Source of the DNA: Pleomorphomonas sp. T1.2MG-36
GTDB taxonomy: Bacteria; Pseudomonadota; Alphaproteobacteria; Rhizobiales; Pleomorphomonadaceae
Direction of reading: 5' to 3'
Assembly (NCBI RefSeq): GCF_950100655.1
Contig: NZ_CATNLY010000001.1
Coordinates: forward strand, 620,001 to 684,000
DNA: 64,000 nt
Shown: positions 9,451-18,686 of the stretch, piece after piece
Numbering within the stretch: position 1 is the first letter of the stretch
How the letters are laid out: every line of letters starts with the position of its first letter
Position numbers and translations under genes: made by a program
The notes under the pieces: generated by a model
The model's database searches: none
Seen by the model: only the letters and a program-made list of their open reading frames with translations
What the model was told of the DNA's origin: nothing

Positions 9451-12400
9451 TCAGCTCCTGAGCAGCCGGTAGATGGCCGGAATGACCAGCACGGTGAGCA
9501 GCGTCGAGGACGCGAGACCGAACAGGAGCGAGATGGCGAGCCCCTGAAAGATCGGATCGGTCAGGATCACCGCCGCGCCGATCATGGCGGCAAGCGCCGT
9601 CAAGAGGATCGGCTTGAAGCGGATCGACCCGGCCTCGATCAGGATGTCGGCGAGTGGCCGGTGCATGGTATGCGGCACGCCCTCCTCGTCCTTGACAGTC
9701 ATCTCGCGCGGCGCATGCCGTATGAAATCGACGAGCAGGATCGAGTTGCGCACGATGATGCCCGCGAGCGCGATGAAGCCGATCATCGACGTCGCCGTGA
9801 ACGGCGCATGGAACAGCCAGTGCCCGCCGAGGATGCCGATGAAGGTCAGCGGAATTGGCGTCAGGATCACCAGCGGCAGCTTGAACGAGCCGAACTGCGC
9901 CACGACGAGGATGTAGATGCCGAGCACGGCGATGGCGAAGGCGGCCCCCATGTCGCGGAAGGTCACCCACGTCACTTCCCATTCGCCATCCCAAAGCAAG
10001 GTCGACTTGCCTTCGTCGGCCGGCTGGCCATGCAGGGCGACGACCGGCTTTTCGAGGCCCGTCCAGTCCTGGCGGTCGAGCGCTTCCTGGACGGCGAGCA
10101 TGCCGTAGAGAGGCGCCTCGTAGGCGCCGGCCAGCTCGGCCGTCACCATCTCGGCAAAGCGACCGTTGTGGCGGAAGATCGGGAAGGATGCCTTCTCCTC
10201 CTTGACCCGCACGACGTCCCCGAGTTCGACGACACCGCGATCGCCCGGCAGCACGTTGGCGGGAATGGGCGTCGTCAGCGCCGTCTCGTCGAGCACCTTC
10301 TTGCCCTTCGGTCGCTCGACGACGATCGGTATGGCCGCCCGCCCATTGCCACGGTGCGAATAGCCCACCGTCGACGAGCCGCCCAGGATGGCCAGCGTGT
10401 CGAACACGTCGCTCTCCTCCACGTGGAAGAAATCGAGATCGTCGGTGGAAATGGTGGCGCGAAGCCGCCGCGCCGGCTCGCCGAACGAGTTATCGACGTC
10501 GACGATGAAGGGAACCTCCCGGAAAGCGGCCTCGACCTTCTCGGCCGTCCGGCGTCGCGTGTCGGCCGTCGGACCGTAGATCTCCGCCAGCAATGTCGCC
10601 ATCACCGGCGGTCCCGGCGGAGGCTCGACCACCTTGAGCGAGGTACCCGTCGGAACCGGCAGCGCCATGACGCGTTGGCGCAGCTCCAGGGCAATGTCGT
10701 GCGAGGCCCTGTCACGCTCGCCCTTGGGCGTCAGGTTGACCTGGACATCGCCGAGCTGCGGCTGGGCGCGCAGATAGGAGTGGCGCACGAGGCCGTTGAA
10801 GTTGAACGGCGCGGCGGCACCGGCGTGGGTCTGGACGGAGACCACCTCGGGCAGACCGAGAGCCGCCTTTGCCACCGCCTGCGCCACGGCGTCCGTGGCC
10901 TCCACCGACGAGCCTTCCGGCAAATCGATGGTCACGGCGAGTTCCGCCTTGTTGTCGAAGGGCAACAGCTTCACGGTGACGTGCTTGGTGTAGAAGAGGG
11001 TCAGCGAGCTGAGCGTCAGCACACCCACCGCCAGTAGGAAGGCGAGACTCCGCCCCTTGCTCTGGAGGATCGGCCGCGCCACGGCCGCGTAGGCCTTGCC
11101 GAGCACGCCGCCGGCACTGTCGCCCTGATGGTGATGCGCCGATCCGCCGCCGGTCACCTTCAGCATCAGCCAAGGCGTCACCATGACCGCCACAAAGAAG
11201 GAAAAGATCATCGCCGCCGAAGCGTTGGCCGGGATCGGGCTCATGTAGGGGCCCATCATGCCGGAAACGAACAGCATCGGCAGCAGCGCCGCGACGACGG
11301 TCAGCGTCGCGACGATGGTCGGGTTGCCAACCTCGGCCACGGCTTCGACCGCGCTTTCCCGCCGGCTTATGCCCTTGCCCATCGCCGCGTGACGGGCAAT
11401 GTTCTCGATGACGACGATGGCGTCGTCCACCAGGATTCCGATGGAAAAGATCAGCGCGAACAGCGACACGCGGTTGAGCGTGTAGCCCATCACCTTGGCG
11501 GCGAACAAGGTGAGCAGGATGGTCACCGGGATCACGACGGCCACGACCACGGCCTCGCGGAAGCCGATGGCCACCCAGACCAGGACAATGATCGACAGCG
11601 TTGCAAGACCCAGGTGGAACAGAAGCTCGTTGGCCTTCTCGTTGGCGGTCTCGCCATAGTCTCGCGTCACCTCGACGGCGAGGCTGTCGGGAATCAGGTT
11701 GCCCTTGAGGCCTTCGACTCGGGCGAGAATGTCATGGGCGACGGTGACGGCATTGGCGCCCGCTCGCTTGGCGACCGCCAGCGTCACCGAGGGAAGCCGC
11801 TCAAGCGATCCGCCTTCGGTCTTGCGGACGGTGGAAACGTAGAGATCGGCAGTATCCTGAACGAACGAGACGTCGGCGACGTCGCGCACGTAGACGGGCC
11901 GGCCGTCACGGGTCGTCAGCAGAAGATTGGCGATTTCGGCGGGCGATTGCAGGGTTTCGCCGGCCACCAGCTGGATTTCCTCACCGCCCTGGCGAACGGT
12001 CCCGGCCGGAAACGACCTGTTGGCGGCCGTAACCTTGGCTGCCAGTTGCTGCAGCGTCACGCCATAGAGGGCGAGACGATCGGGATCCGGCGCGACGCGA
12101 ATGGCATCCCCGGTCTCACCCACGAGATAGGTGAGCCCGACATTCTCGACCTTGGCGATCTCGCTGCGCAACTCACGGGCGACTCGCGTCAGATCGGCGG
12201 CGGTCACCGAGGCGGCCGCCTCGGGCTTCGGCGACAGGGTCAAGGTGACGATAGCGACGTCGTCGATGCCGCGCCCGACAATTCTCGGCTCGGCGATGCC
12301 GACGGGAATACGGTCCATGTTGGCCCGAATCCGGTCGTGCACGCGCAGCACGGCCGCGTCGGCCGAGGTGCCGACCAGGAAGCGGGCGGTGACGAGAACC

Positions 12401-12678
12401 TGCTCGTCATAGGTCTGCGAGTAGACGTGCTCGACCCCGTTTATGGCCTTGACGATGGTCTCGAGCGGTTCGGTGATCAGCTTCTCGGCGTCCTCGGCCT
12501 TGAGGCCCGGCGCCGACACGTGAATGTCGACCATCGGCACGGAGATCTGCGGCTCTTCCTCGCGTGGCAACGTGACCAGCGCAACGAGACCGACCGCGAA
12601 GGCGGCCAACAGAAACAGCGGCGTCAGTGCCGAGCCGATGAAGGCGCGGGTGAGATGGCCGGCTATACCGAGTTTCAT
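9451..12678 (-). CDS. RND-family efflux transporter permease (inner membrane pump)
   Basis: A 1075-residue proton-driven RND pump of the HAE1/AcrB-like type with two copies of the six-helix plus large periplasmic loop unit. The fourth membrane segment has GILVDDAIVVIENIARH, with the paired aspartates of the proton relay. The N-terminus has the TLPREEEPQISVP motif typical of this subgroup. Its ATG overlaps the stop of the adaptor gene by four bases, so pump and adaptor are co-translated. No outer-membrane channel gene lies nearby, so a shared TolC-type protein is likely. The substrate cannot be told from the sequence. Confidence 0.95.
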   Translation of the reverse strand: MKLGIAGHLTRAFIGSALTPLFLLAAFAVGLVALVTLPREEEPQISVPMVDIHVSAPGLKAEDAEKLITEPLETIVKAINGVEHVYSQTYDEQVLVTARFLVGTSADAAVLRVHDRIRANMDRIPVGIAEPRIVGRGIDDVAIVTLTLSPKPEAAASVTAADLTRVARELRSEIAKVENVGLTYLVGETGDAIRVAPDPDRLALYGVTLQQLAAKVTAANRSFPAGTVRQGGEEIQLVAGETLQSPAEIANLLLTTRDGRPVYVRDVADVSFVQDTADLYVSTVRKTEGGSLERLPSVTLAVAKRAGANAVTVAHDILARVEGLKGNLIPDSLAVEVTRDYGETANEKANELLFHLGLATLSIIVLVWVAIGFREAVVVAVVIPVTILLTLFAAKVMGYTLNRVSLFALIFSIGILVDDAIVVIENIARHAAMGKGISRRESAVEAVAEVGNPTIVATLTVVAALLPMLFVSGMMGPYMSPIPANASAAMIFSFFVAVMVTPWLMLKVTGGGSAHHHQGDSAGGVLGKAYAAVARPILQSKGRSLAFLLAVGVLTLSSLTLFYTKHVTVKLLPFDNKAELAVTIDLPEGSSVEATDAVAQAVAKAALGLPEVVSVQTHAGAAAPFNFNGLVRHSYLRAQPQLGDVQVNLTPKGERDRASHDIALELRQRVMALPVPTGTSLKVVEPPPGPPVMATLLAEIYGPTADTRRRTAEKVEAAFREVPFIVDVDNSFGEPARRLRATISTDDLDFFHVEESDVFDTLAILGGSSTVGYSHRGNGRAAIPIVVERPKGKKVLDETALTTPIPANVLPGDRGVVELGDVVRVKEEKASFPIFRHNGRFAEMVTAELAGAYEAPLYGMLAVQEALDRQDWTGLEKPVVALHGQPADEGKSTLLWDGEWEVTWVTFRDMGAAFAIAVLGIYILVVAQFGSFKLPLVILTPIPLTFIGILGGHWLFHAPFTATSMIGFIALAGIIVRNSILLVDFIRHAPREMTVKDEEGVPHTMHRPLADILIEAGSIRFKPILLTALAAMIGAAVILTDPIFQGLAISLLFGLASSTLLTVLVIPAIYRLLRS

Positions 12679-13628
12679 GGCAGCACCACCGCATCGCCGG
12701 CGGAAAGGCCGGACAGGATCTCCACATCATCGCCGTGTCGCTCGCCGAGCACCACGGTACGGTCGCTCTCCACGCCTTCCGAGGAGATGCGCAGGGTGTC
12801 GATGCCGGACCGGCTGGCGACGGCGGAGGCGGGCACCAGAATGGCCTGGCGCTTGCCGACCGGCACGCGGACGAGAAGACGGGCATCGACGAAATCGGTC
12901 GGCAGGTCCGCCACTTCCACGTCGGCGGTCACGCGGCCACCTTCGATCTGCGGGTAGATCTTGGCGAGCCGCCCCTCCAGGGCGCCGTTTGCCGTCTCCA
13001 CCGCGAGCGAGGCGCCCATTTCAAGCAGGTCGGCATGGCGCTCGGGAATCGACAGGCGCAGGAAAAAGCCGCCGCCGCCCAGCGTGGCGACGGTTTCGCC
13101 GGCCATCACCACCGATCCCTTGGTTACCGGCACCGTCAGAACCTTGCCATCATTGGGCGCCAGCACATCGCCTTCCGCACCCTGTTGCACCACGACCTGC
13201 CGCTGCGCCTCGGCGGCGGCGATCTGGTTGCGGAACACGTCGACCTGGGTGCGCAACTGATCCAGTCGCTGACTGGTGCTGACGCCCTTCTCGACCAGCG
13301 TCTGGCCACGGGCAAGTTCGGACTCAGCGTTCTGCAACTGCGCCACGAGCGCCTTCAACTGGGCATCGAGAGCCGACACCTGAAAGTCGATCTTGTCGTC
13401 GCGCACGACGGCGATGCGTTGCCCGCCCTTCACCGCGTCGCCTTCGGAAACGTCGAGCGACACCAGGGTGCCGCCGACGCGAGCGCGTGCGGCGAGAGTG
13501 TCGCGCGCCTCGACGCGGCCATAGACCGCCTTCCACTCCGGGATGGCGACCGGCTGGACGACCAGAGTCCCCGCCTCCGCCAACGAGACGAGGCAGAGCG
13601 AAGCGAGCCCGGTGAGGAAGAGGCGCAT
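12675..13628 (-). CDS. RND efflux periplasmic adaptor (membrane fusion protein)
   Basis: A 317-residue HlyD/AcrA-type adaptor. The N-terminal signal peptide (about residues 1-19, ending SLAEA) is followed by a split lipoyl/biotinyl-like domain (GTLVSLDVSEGDAVKGGQR; GKVLTVPVTKGSVV), a coiled-coil hairpin at about 75-140 and a beta-barrel. I chose the ATG at 13628, which starts MRLFLTGLASLCL; the 69 open codons upstream overlap the small membrane gene and are not adaptor-like. It is 13 bases downstream of that gene and overlaps the pump gene by four bases. Confidence 0.93.
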   Translation of the reverse strand: MRLFLTGLASLCLVSLAEAGTLVVQPVAIPEWKAVYGRVEARDTLAARARVGGTLVSLDVSEGDAVKGGQRIAVVRDDKIDFQVSALDAQLKALVAQLQNAESELARGQTLVEKGVSTSQRLDQLRTQVDVFRNQIAAAEAQRQVVVQQGAEGDVLAPNDGKVLTVPVTKGSVVMAGETVATLGGGGFFLRLSIPERHADLLEMGASLAVETANGALEGRLAKIYPQIEGGRVTADVEVADLPTDFVDARLLVRVPVGKRQAILVPASAVASRSGIDTLRISSEGVESDRTVVLGERHGDDVEILSGLSAGDAVVLP

Positions 13629-13641
13629 CACGAACTCCCGA

Positions 13642-13842
13642 TCAGAAGGCAGTGCCGGACTTGACGCCCAGCTTGCGGAACACGATTGCCGCCGGACAGA
13701 ACCCCGTGAAGGCCGACTGGATGAGGTTGAAGCCGACGAACGCCGAAAGCCACACGAAGTACGGCGAGACAAAATAGGTGAGCAGCAGCGAGACCAGCAG
13801 CACGCTGCCGGCAAAAGCGAGAACGGCGCGATCAAGGGTCAT
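13642..13842 (-). CDS. small YgaP-like (DUF2892) inner membrane protein
   Basis: A 66-residue protein with two membrane segments (about 7-24 and 30-48) and the DUF2892 ending FTGFCPAAIVFRKLG, as in the membrane part of E. coli YgaP. There is no rhodanese domain. It is first in the operon with the RND adaptor and pump. A perfect 14-base palindrome lies 20 bases upstream of its start. Genes of this family are often controlled by ArsR-type persulfide sensors (YgaV/BigR/SqrR), which suggests, by inference only, a link to sulfide or reactive sulfur stress. Confidence 0.85.
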   Translation of the reverse strand: MTLDRAVLAFAGSVLLVSLLLTYFVSPYFVWLSAFVGFNLIQSAFTGFCPAAIVFRKLGVKSGTAF

Positions 13843-13862
13843 CGGTCATCTCCGTCAAGAGT

Positions 13863-13876
13863 TATATTATAATATA
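13863..13876. promoter_or_regulatory. 14-base perfect palindrome, likely operator of the RND operon
   Basis: TATATTATAATATA is a perfect palindrome in a GC-rich setting, 20 bases upstream of the first gene of the RND operon. ArsR-family regulators of ygaP-like genes bind AT-rich palindromes, so this is a plausible repressor site overlapping the promoter. No ArsR gene lies in the window. Confidence 0.55.
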
Positions 13877-13999
13877 CTCATATACAGAAACGCACCAAAG
13901 ATGCAAGCGCTTCTGCGCCCTCCTCGGAACACTGCCGGCGCCGGATGGCCATGCAGCGCCAGCGTCCAGGGCAGGCTGGATCAACAAGACGTCGCCGTC

Positions 14000-14056
14000 A
14001 ATCATCCATCCGGAGGCAAAGTGGATGATTTGTATAGTTATTTCATCATGATAACT
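14000..14056. repeat. two nested inverted repeats in the RND/ROK intergenic region
   Basis: The 340-base gap between the RND operon and the ROK gene holds, besides the palindrome at 13863, a 9-bp inverted repeat AATCATCCA-N13-TGGATGATT (14000-14030). Directly after it lies AGTTAT-N9-ATAACT (14036-14056). Either could be an operator for the divergent or downstream genes, or an RNA hairpin. The rest of the gap shows nothing I can name. Confidence 0.4.
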
Positions 14057-14182
14057 GGACAGGAGCCATCTCGCGAACGCCACGGGGAAGGCTCGTCACA
14101 GGGCAGCCGCGGCGGTCAACTTCGATCGCTTTTCCCGCCGGTTTGATGATAGCCTCCGGCCCCGAATCTCGGAGAGGAACGT

Positions 14183-15076
14183 ATGGCCATTGCCTTCGAC
14201 ATCGGTGGAACGAAAATCGCGGCAGCACGAGTCGGCGCCGATCTGGCGGCCAGTGAAATCGGCCGTGTTCCGACCCCCATTCGCGACTACGATGCGTTCT
14301 GCGCCGCCATTGCCGATCTTGCAGGACAAGGTGACGAGCCGATTGGAATCTCCATAGCCGGTGTCGTCGATCCGCGCGACGGCCGGCTTATCGTTGCCAA
14401 CATTCCCTGCGCCGACGGCAAGCCGCTTGCCGCCGACCTTGAGGACCGCCTGAACCGTCGGGTGAGCGTACTCAACGATGCCAAGGCCTTCGCCCTCGCC
14501 GAAGCCAACGTCGGCCTCGGCAAGGGGCACGCGTCGGTCCTTGCCGTGATCATCGGCACGGGCGTCGGCGGCGCGTTCGTGCTGAACGGCCGGCTCGTCA
14601 TGGGTTCGACCGGCAGCGCCGGCGAGTGGGGGCACGGTCCGGCTGCGGCGACACGCACCGGCGCCACGCTGCCCATCGTCCGCTGCGGCTGCGGCCGGCC
14701 CGGCTGTGTCGATACGCTGGGCGGCGCGCGCGGTCTCGAGCGGCTGCACCGCCACCTCACCAGCATCGAAGCGGACAGCCCGGCCATTCTCGCCGCCTGG
14801 CAGCAGGGCGAGCCGGACGCGGTCCGGACGCTAGACGTCTACCTCGACGTGGTCGGCGGCGCACTCGCCAATACGGTCAACATTCTTGACCCCGACATCG
14901 TCCCGATCGGCGGCGGCCTGGCCCGCAACGCCGCCCTCATCGCCGCCATCGATGCCGAAGTGCGCTCCCGCACGCTCGGCCAGCGCGCCCAAGCGCTCTG
15001 CGTGCCCACCGAGACAGGGCCGGAGAAAGGTCTCGTCGGCGCCGCGATCCACGTTTCGGAGGCGCCCGCGCCATGA
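14183..15076 (+). CDS. ROK-family sugar kinase (N-acetylglucosamine kinase-like)
   Basis: A 297-residue cytoplasmic ROK kinase. The phosphate-binding loop is FDIGGTK at residues 5-11, with NDAKAFALAEA around the catalytic aspartate, GTGVGGA, EWGHG, and the zinc-type motif CGCGRPGCVD. There is no N-terminal helix-turn-helix, so it is an enzyme and not a ROK repressor. N-acetylglucosamine, N-acetylmannosamine and glucose are the likeliest substrates of the family; the sequence does not decide. Its stop overlaps the cutC start by four bases. Confidence 0.9.
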   Translation: MAIAFDIGGTKIAAARVGADLAASEIGRVPTPIRDYDAFCAAIADLAGQGDEPIGISIAGVVDPRDGRLIVANIPCADGKPLAADLEDRLNRRVSVLNDAKAFALAEANVGLGKGHASVLAVIIGTGVGGAFVLNGRLVMGSTGSAGEWGHGPAAATRTGATLPIVRCGCGRPGCVDTLGGARGLERLHRHLTSIEADSPAILAAWQQGEPDAVRTLDVYLDVVGGALANTVNILDPDIVPIGGGLARNAALIAAIDAEVRSRTLGQRAQALCVPTETGPEKGLVGAAIHVSEAPAP

Positions 15077-15801
15077 CCATTCGCCTCGAAGTCTGCATGG
15101 ACGACGTATCCGGCCTCGCGGCCTGCGCCGCAGGCGGAGCCGACCGCATCGAACTCTGTTCGGCGCTCGATCTCGGCGGCCTGACCCCCTCGCCGGGCCT
15201 CATATCCGCCGCCTCGAAGTCCACGGTGCCGGTGCGCGCCATGATCCGGCCGCGCGCCGGCGACTTTGTCTTTACCGACGCCGAGATGGACGTCATGCTC
15301 GCCGACATCGCGGCGGTGCGGGCGGCGGGGCTCGCAGGCGTCGTTCTCGGGGCGACGACCGCCGAAAACGAACTCGACATCGCGGCGCTCGCCCGCCTCG
15401 TCGACGCTGCCGGTCACCTCGGCAAGACGCTGCACCGTGCCGTCGATCTGCTGCCCGATCCGGTTACCGCCGTCGACATCACCATCCACCTCGGCTTCGA
15501 CTGCATCCTGACCTCCGGCGGCGCGCTCTCCGCCGAGGCGGGCGCAGCCGTCATTGCCGCCATGGTCGAACGCGCCGCCGGCCGGATCGACATCATGGCG
15601 GGCAGCGGTGTTCGTCCGGAAAACGCGGCGGCCATCCATAGGGATACGCGCGCCCACTGGCTGCACTCCTCCTGCGGTCGCACCGAAGCCAACGGCGAGG
15701 ATATCCGCCACTTCGGCTTCGGACCGGACGAGCGGCGCCTGACCGATGCCGACCGGATCCGGACGCTGAAGGCGGCCGCCACCTCCGGAGATCCGTCATG
15801 A
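15073..15801 (+). CDS. cutC: CutC family protein
   Basis: A 242-residue TIM-barrel protein of the CutC family, with the diagnostic stretch AAGGADRIELCSALDLGG near residues 19-36 and MIRPRAGDFV. CutC was named for copper tolerance in E. coli, but that role is disputed and the barrel looks enzymatic. Here the gene is coupled at both ends by ATGA overlaps, to a sugar kinase before it and an EamA transporter after it. That context fits a carbohydrate-related role better than copper handling (inference). Confidence 0.92.
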   Translation: MTIRLEVCMDDVSGLAACAAGGADRIELCSALDLGGLTPSPGLISAASKSTVPVRAMIRPRAGDFVFTDAEMDVMLADIAAVRAAGLAGVVLGATTAENELDIAALARLVDAAGHLGKTLHRAVDLLPDPVTAVDITIHLGFDCILTSGGALSAEAGAAVIAAMVERAAGRIDIMAGSGVRPENAAAIHRDTRAHWLHSSCGRTEANGEDIRHFGFGPDERRLTDADRIRTLKAAATSGDPS

Positions 15802-16664
15802 TCCTCAGCGACAACCTCAGGGGCGCCCTGCTTGCCGTCTGCGCATTCGGGATCTTCTCGGTCGCCGACACCATCGTCAAATACGAGAGCCAGTTCATGC
15901 CCGTCGCCGCCGTGACGGCGATGATCACCGGCGTTGCAACGGTGCTGATCGCTCTTTACGGCTTCGGCATCGGTCAGGGACGCGCCCTTGTTCCGGTAAC
16001 GCCCGCCTTCACGCTCGGCCGCGGCGCTCTCCTCGCGAGCGAGACCGCGATCATCTATTATGCCTTCACCGTCGTTCCGCTCGCCGACGTCTACGTTCTC
16101 ACCTTTCTCACGCCGATCTTCGTCTCGGTGATCGCCATCGTCGGCCTCGGAGAGCGCCCTTCCCCGTTGGTGGCCATAGGGGTCGTGCTTGGATTCGTCG
16201 GCGTTCTCGTCGCATTCCGTCCCGGCGCCATGGGCTTCGGTCTCGGCCATTTCGCCGCCGCCGGCTCGGCACTCATCTTCGCGGTGACGCTGGTGATGAT
16301 CCGCATCGCGCCACCGCGCGAGTCCGATCTCGCCCTGGTCATCTGCCCGATGATCATCCTGGCGATCGGCAGCGGCATCGTGACCCTGATGACCACGGGC
16401 TTCCCGGCGCCCTCGGGCGGCGATATGGCGCTCGTCCTTCTCGCCGGCTTCTGCCTCTTCGCAGGCAATCTGCTGATCGTCCGCGCCTACCGCGTCGGCG
16501 CAGCGTCCTTCGTGGCGCCGTTCCAGTACTGCCTCATCTTCTGGGGCGCGCTCAATGGCTGGCTGGTGTTCGGCGCGTCCGTCGAACTGTTCACCTGGAT
16601 CGGCGCGGCCATCATCATCGCCGCCGGTCTGATGGTGTTGCGAGCCGATCGGGCCAGCACCTGA
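15798..16664 (+). CDS. EamA-type drug/metabolite (DMT) transporter
   Basis: A 288-residue inner membrane protein with about ten hydrophobic segments arranged as two EamA repeats of five helices. The first repeat begins LRGALLAVCAFGIFSVADTIVKY and the second begins near residue 150. Such proteins usually export small metabolites. It is the third gene of the coupled ROK-cutC operon, starting inside the cutC stop. The substrate is unknown. Confidence 0.9.
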   Translation: MILSDNLRGALLAVCAFGIFSVADTIVKYESQFMPVAAVTAMITGVATVLIALYGFGIGQGRALVPVTPAFTLGRGALLASETAIIYYAFTVVPLADVYVLTFLTPIFVSVIAIVGLGERPSPLVAIGVVLGFVGVLVAFRPGAMGFGLGHFAAAGSALIFAVTLVMIRIAPPRESDLALVICPMIILAIGSGIVTLMTTGFPAPSGGDMALVLLAGFCLFAGNLLIVRAYRVGAASFVAPFQYCLIFWGALNGWLVFGASVELFTWIGAAIIIAAGLMVLRADRAST

Positions 16665-16797
16665 CCGACCGCGACGGCGAGACCATGACCCCGCCATTGC
16701 CGTCCCGCTTGATGCGGGCCGCGCCACAGGCTAGCTTGCCCTGAGGATGGCATTGACAACGTAATCATACGACAAAATCCAATACGGGAGAACCGCC

Positions 16798-17628
16798 ATG
16801 GCACGTCTCGCAGGAACCGTCGCAATCGTCACCGGTGCCGGCAGGGGCATCGGGCGGGAGATCGCCCTTCATCAGGCCCGCGCCGGCGCCAAGGTGGCGG
16901 CCCTTGCCCGCACCGCACGGGAAATCGAGGAGACCGCCGCCCTGATCGCCGCCGAAGGCGGCAAGGCGATCGCCCTCCCCGTCGATCTCGTCGACCGGGC
17001 CGCCGTCGAAGCGGCCGTTGCCCACGTTTCCGCCGAACTCGGCCCCATCGACACCCTCGTCAACAACCATGGTTCGTTCCGGGCCTTCGGGCCGATCTGG
17101 GACTGCGACCCCGAGGCGTGGTGGGCCGACGTCGAGATCAACCTGCGCGGCACTTTCCACACCTGCCGCGCCGTGGCGCCGGCCATGCGCGACCGGGGAG
17201 CCGGACGCATCGTCAATCTGGTCGGCGGCGGCACCGGAACCAGCTTCCCCAACGGCTCCGGCTACGCCTCCAGCAAGGCCGCGATCATGCGCTTCACCGA
17301 GTGCTTCAACGACACGGTAAAGGACGCCGGCGTCCTTGCCTTCGCCGTCGATCCGGGGCTGGTGCGCACCGCCATGACCGAACTGCAGCTCCACTCGGAC
17401 GAGGGCAAGAGGCACCTGCCCGACATCGAGCGACTGTTCGACGAAGGCGTGAACATTCCGCCGACCCGGGCCGCCGCCCTCATCGCCGACATCGCCGCCG
17501 GGCGCTTCGACAGGCTGGCCGGACGCATGCTGCGCGGTGTCGAGGATCGCGACGCGCTGGAGACGGCGATGGACGATCTCGTCGCCACGGACGGCCGTGC
17601 ATTGCGGCTGACGCGCGTCGATATCTGA
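16798..17628 (+). CDS. short-chain dehydrogenase/reductase (SDR), unknown substrate
   Basis: A 276-residue classical SDR. The Rossmann cofactor motif TGAGRGIG lies at about residues 12-19, the NNHG motif near residue 84 replaces the usual NNAG, and the active site is YASSK. A serine-containing segment before the tyrosine is less clear than usual (VGGGTGTSFPNGSGYASSK), so the catalytic Ser assignment is uncertain. It lies 133 bases downstream of the EamA gene and converges on the dehydrogenase at 17646. Confidence 0.85.
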   Translation: MARLAGTVAIVTGAGRGIGREIALHQARAGAKVAALARTAREIEETAALIAAEGGKAIALPVDLVDRAAVEAAVAHVSAELGPIDTLVNNHGSFRAFGPIWDCDPEAWWADVEINLRGTFHTCRAVAPAMRDRGAGRIVNLVGGGTGTSFPNGSGYASSKAAIMRFTECFNDTVKDAGVLAFAVDPGLVRTAMTELQLHSDEGKRHLPDIERLFDEGVNIPPTRAAALIADIAAGRFDRLAGRMLRGVEDRDALETAMDDLVATDGRALRLTRVDI

Positions 17629-17645
17629 GGGACGGCGCGGGCGGC

Positions 17646-18590
17646 CTACCCCGTCGCCTGCGCCTCGGCCTGCGCAAGAAGCGCCAGCACGTGCGCGTGC
17701 GAGGCCTCGAAGGCCGCCTGCTCCTCTTCGGTGAACCGGCAGGCAACGATGGCCTCGCGGCCGGCGCGGCCGATCACGCAGGGCACGCTCATCACCACGT
17801 CGGAAACGCCATACTCGCCTTGCAGAAGCGTGCCGACCGGCAGCACGGACCGTTCGTTGCCGGCGATCGCCCGGATGATCCGGAACACCGAGGCGGCAAT
17901 GCCGTGGTTGGTGTTGCCCTTGCCCGCGAAGATATCGAGGCCGATCTGCAGCACGCGCCGCCGCACCTCGGTACGATCGATCGGTGGCAGGCCGTTCAAT
18001 TCGCAGTAGGTGTCGACATCCAGACCGCAGACGTTGCAGAGGCTCCAGGGAATGAATCCTGTCTCGCTGTGGTCGCCAAGCACCCAGCCGAAGATGTTCT
18101 TCGGGTCGATCGCCACGTGCTCGCTGACGATGCGCATGAAGCGGGCGGTGTCGATGATGGTGCCGAGACTGATCACCCGCTCCTTCGGGAAGGACGAGTG
18201 CCGCAGCACCACCTGCACCAGGATGTCGACGGGATTGGTGACCATCAGCACGATGGCGCCCGGCGACGTCCGCTCAACATCGGCGATGATCGACTTCATG
18301 ATGGCGCTGTTGATCTGCGCGAGAGCGTCGCGCGTCTGCCCCGGCTTGATCTGGGCGCCCGCCGTGATCACCACGATGTCGCTGGCGGAGGAGTCCGCGT
18401 AGTCGCCCGCCGTCAGGCGCGGGTTCTGTGCGTAGATGAAGGATGTCGTGTGCGAGAAGTCCCAGAGTTCCGCCTGGGCCTTGGCCGCCGCCTGGTCGAT
18501 GACCACGATTTCCGATGCGACGCCGCTATCGAGCAGATGGCCGACAACCTCGGTGCCCACCGCCCCCATGCCGATGACCGTGATCTTCAT
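17646..18590 (-). CDS. lactate/malate dehydrogenase-family L-2-hydroxyacid dehydrogenase
   Basis: A 314-residue NAD-dependent enzyme of the LDH/MDH family. The Rossmann motif is GMGAVG (7-12). Catalytic residues are Arg87, Arg150 (IIDTARF) and His174 (GDHSETGF). The substrate-specificity position (Gln in lactate and Arg in malate dehydrogenases) falls at Ile81 in AGAQIKPGQTR, so neither lactate nor malate is assured; a bulkier 2-oxoacid is possible, as in L-2-hydroxyisocaproate dehydrogenase. I chose the ATG at 18590 because AGGGGGCGGGG precedes it. A distant relative lies at 41241-42224. Confidence 0.88.
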   Translation of the reverse strand: MKITVIGMGAVGTEVVGHLLDSGVASEIVVIDQAAAKAQAELWDFSHTTSFIYAQNPRLTAGDYADSSASDIVVITAGAQIKPGQTRDALAQINSAIMKSIIADVERTSPGAIVLMVTNPVDILVQVVLRHSSFPKERVISLGTIIDTARFMRIVSEHVAIDPKNIFGWVLGDHSETGFIPWSLCNVCGLDVDTYCELNGLPPIDRTEVRRRVLQIGLDIFAGKGNTNHGIAASVFRIIRAIAGNERSVLPVGTLLQGEYGVSDVVMSVPCVIGRAGREAIVACRFTEEEQAAFEASHAHVLALLAQAEAQATG

Positions 18591-18686
18591 CCCCGCCCCC
18601 TGACGCATGACCGATGGCGGAATCTAGATCACTTAACACTGTGAGAGGCAATTGCCCGGAGCGGCTCGCGGCCTCGATCCCTATGA

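Noticed and set aside
8386..11037. An 883-codon open frame on the plus strand opposite tgt and the RND pump
   Set aside because: It is rich in His, Arg, Asp and Gly, matches no family, and runs antisense to two clear conserved genes. High GC content keeps such shadow frames open.
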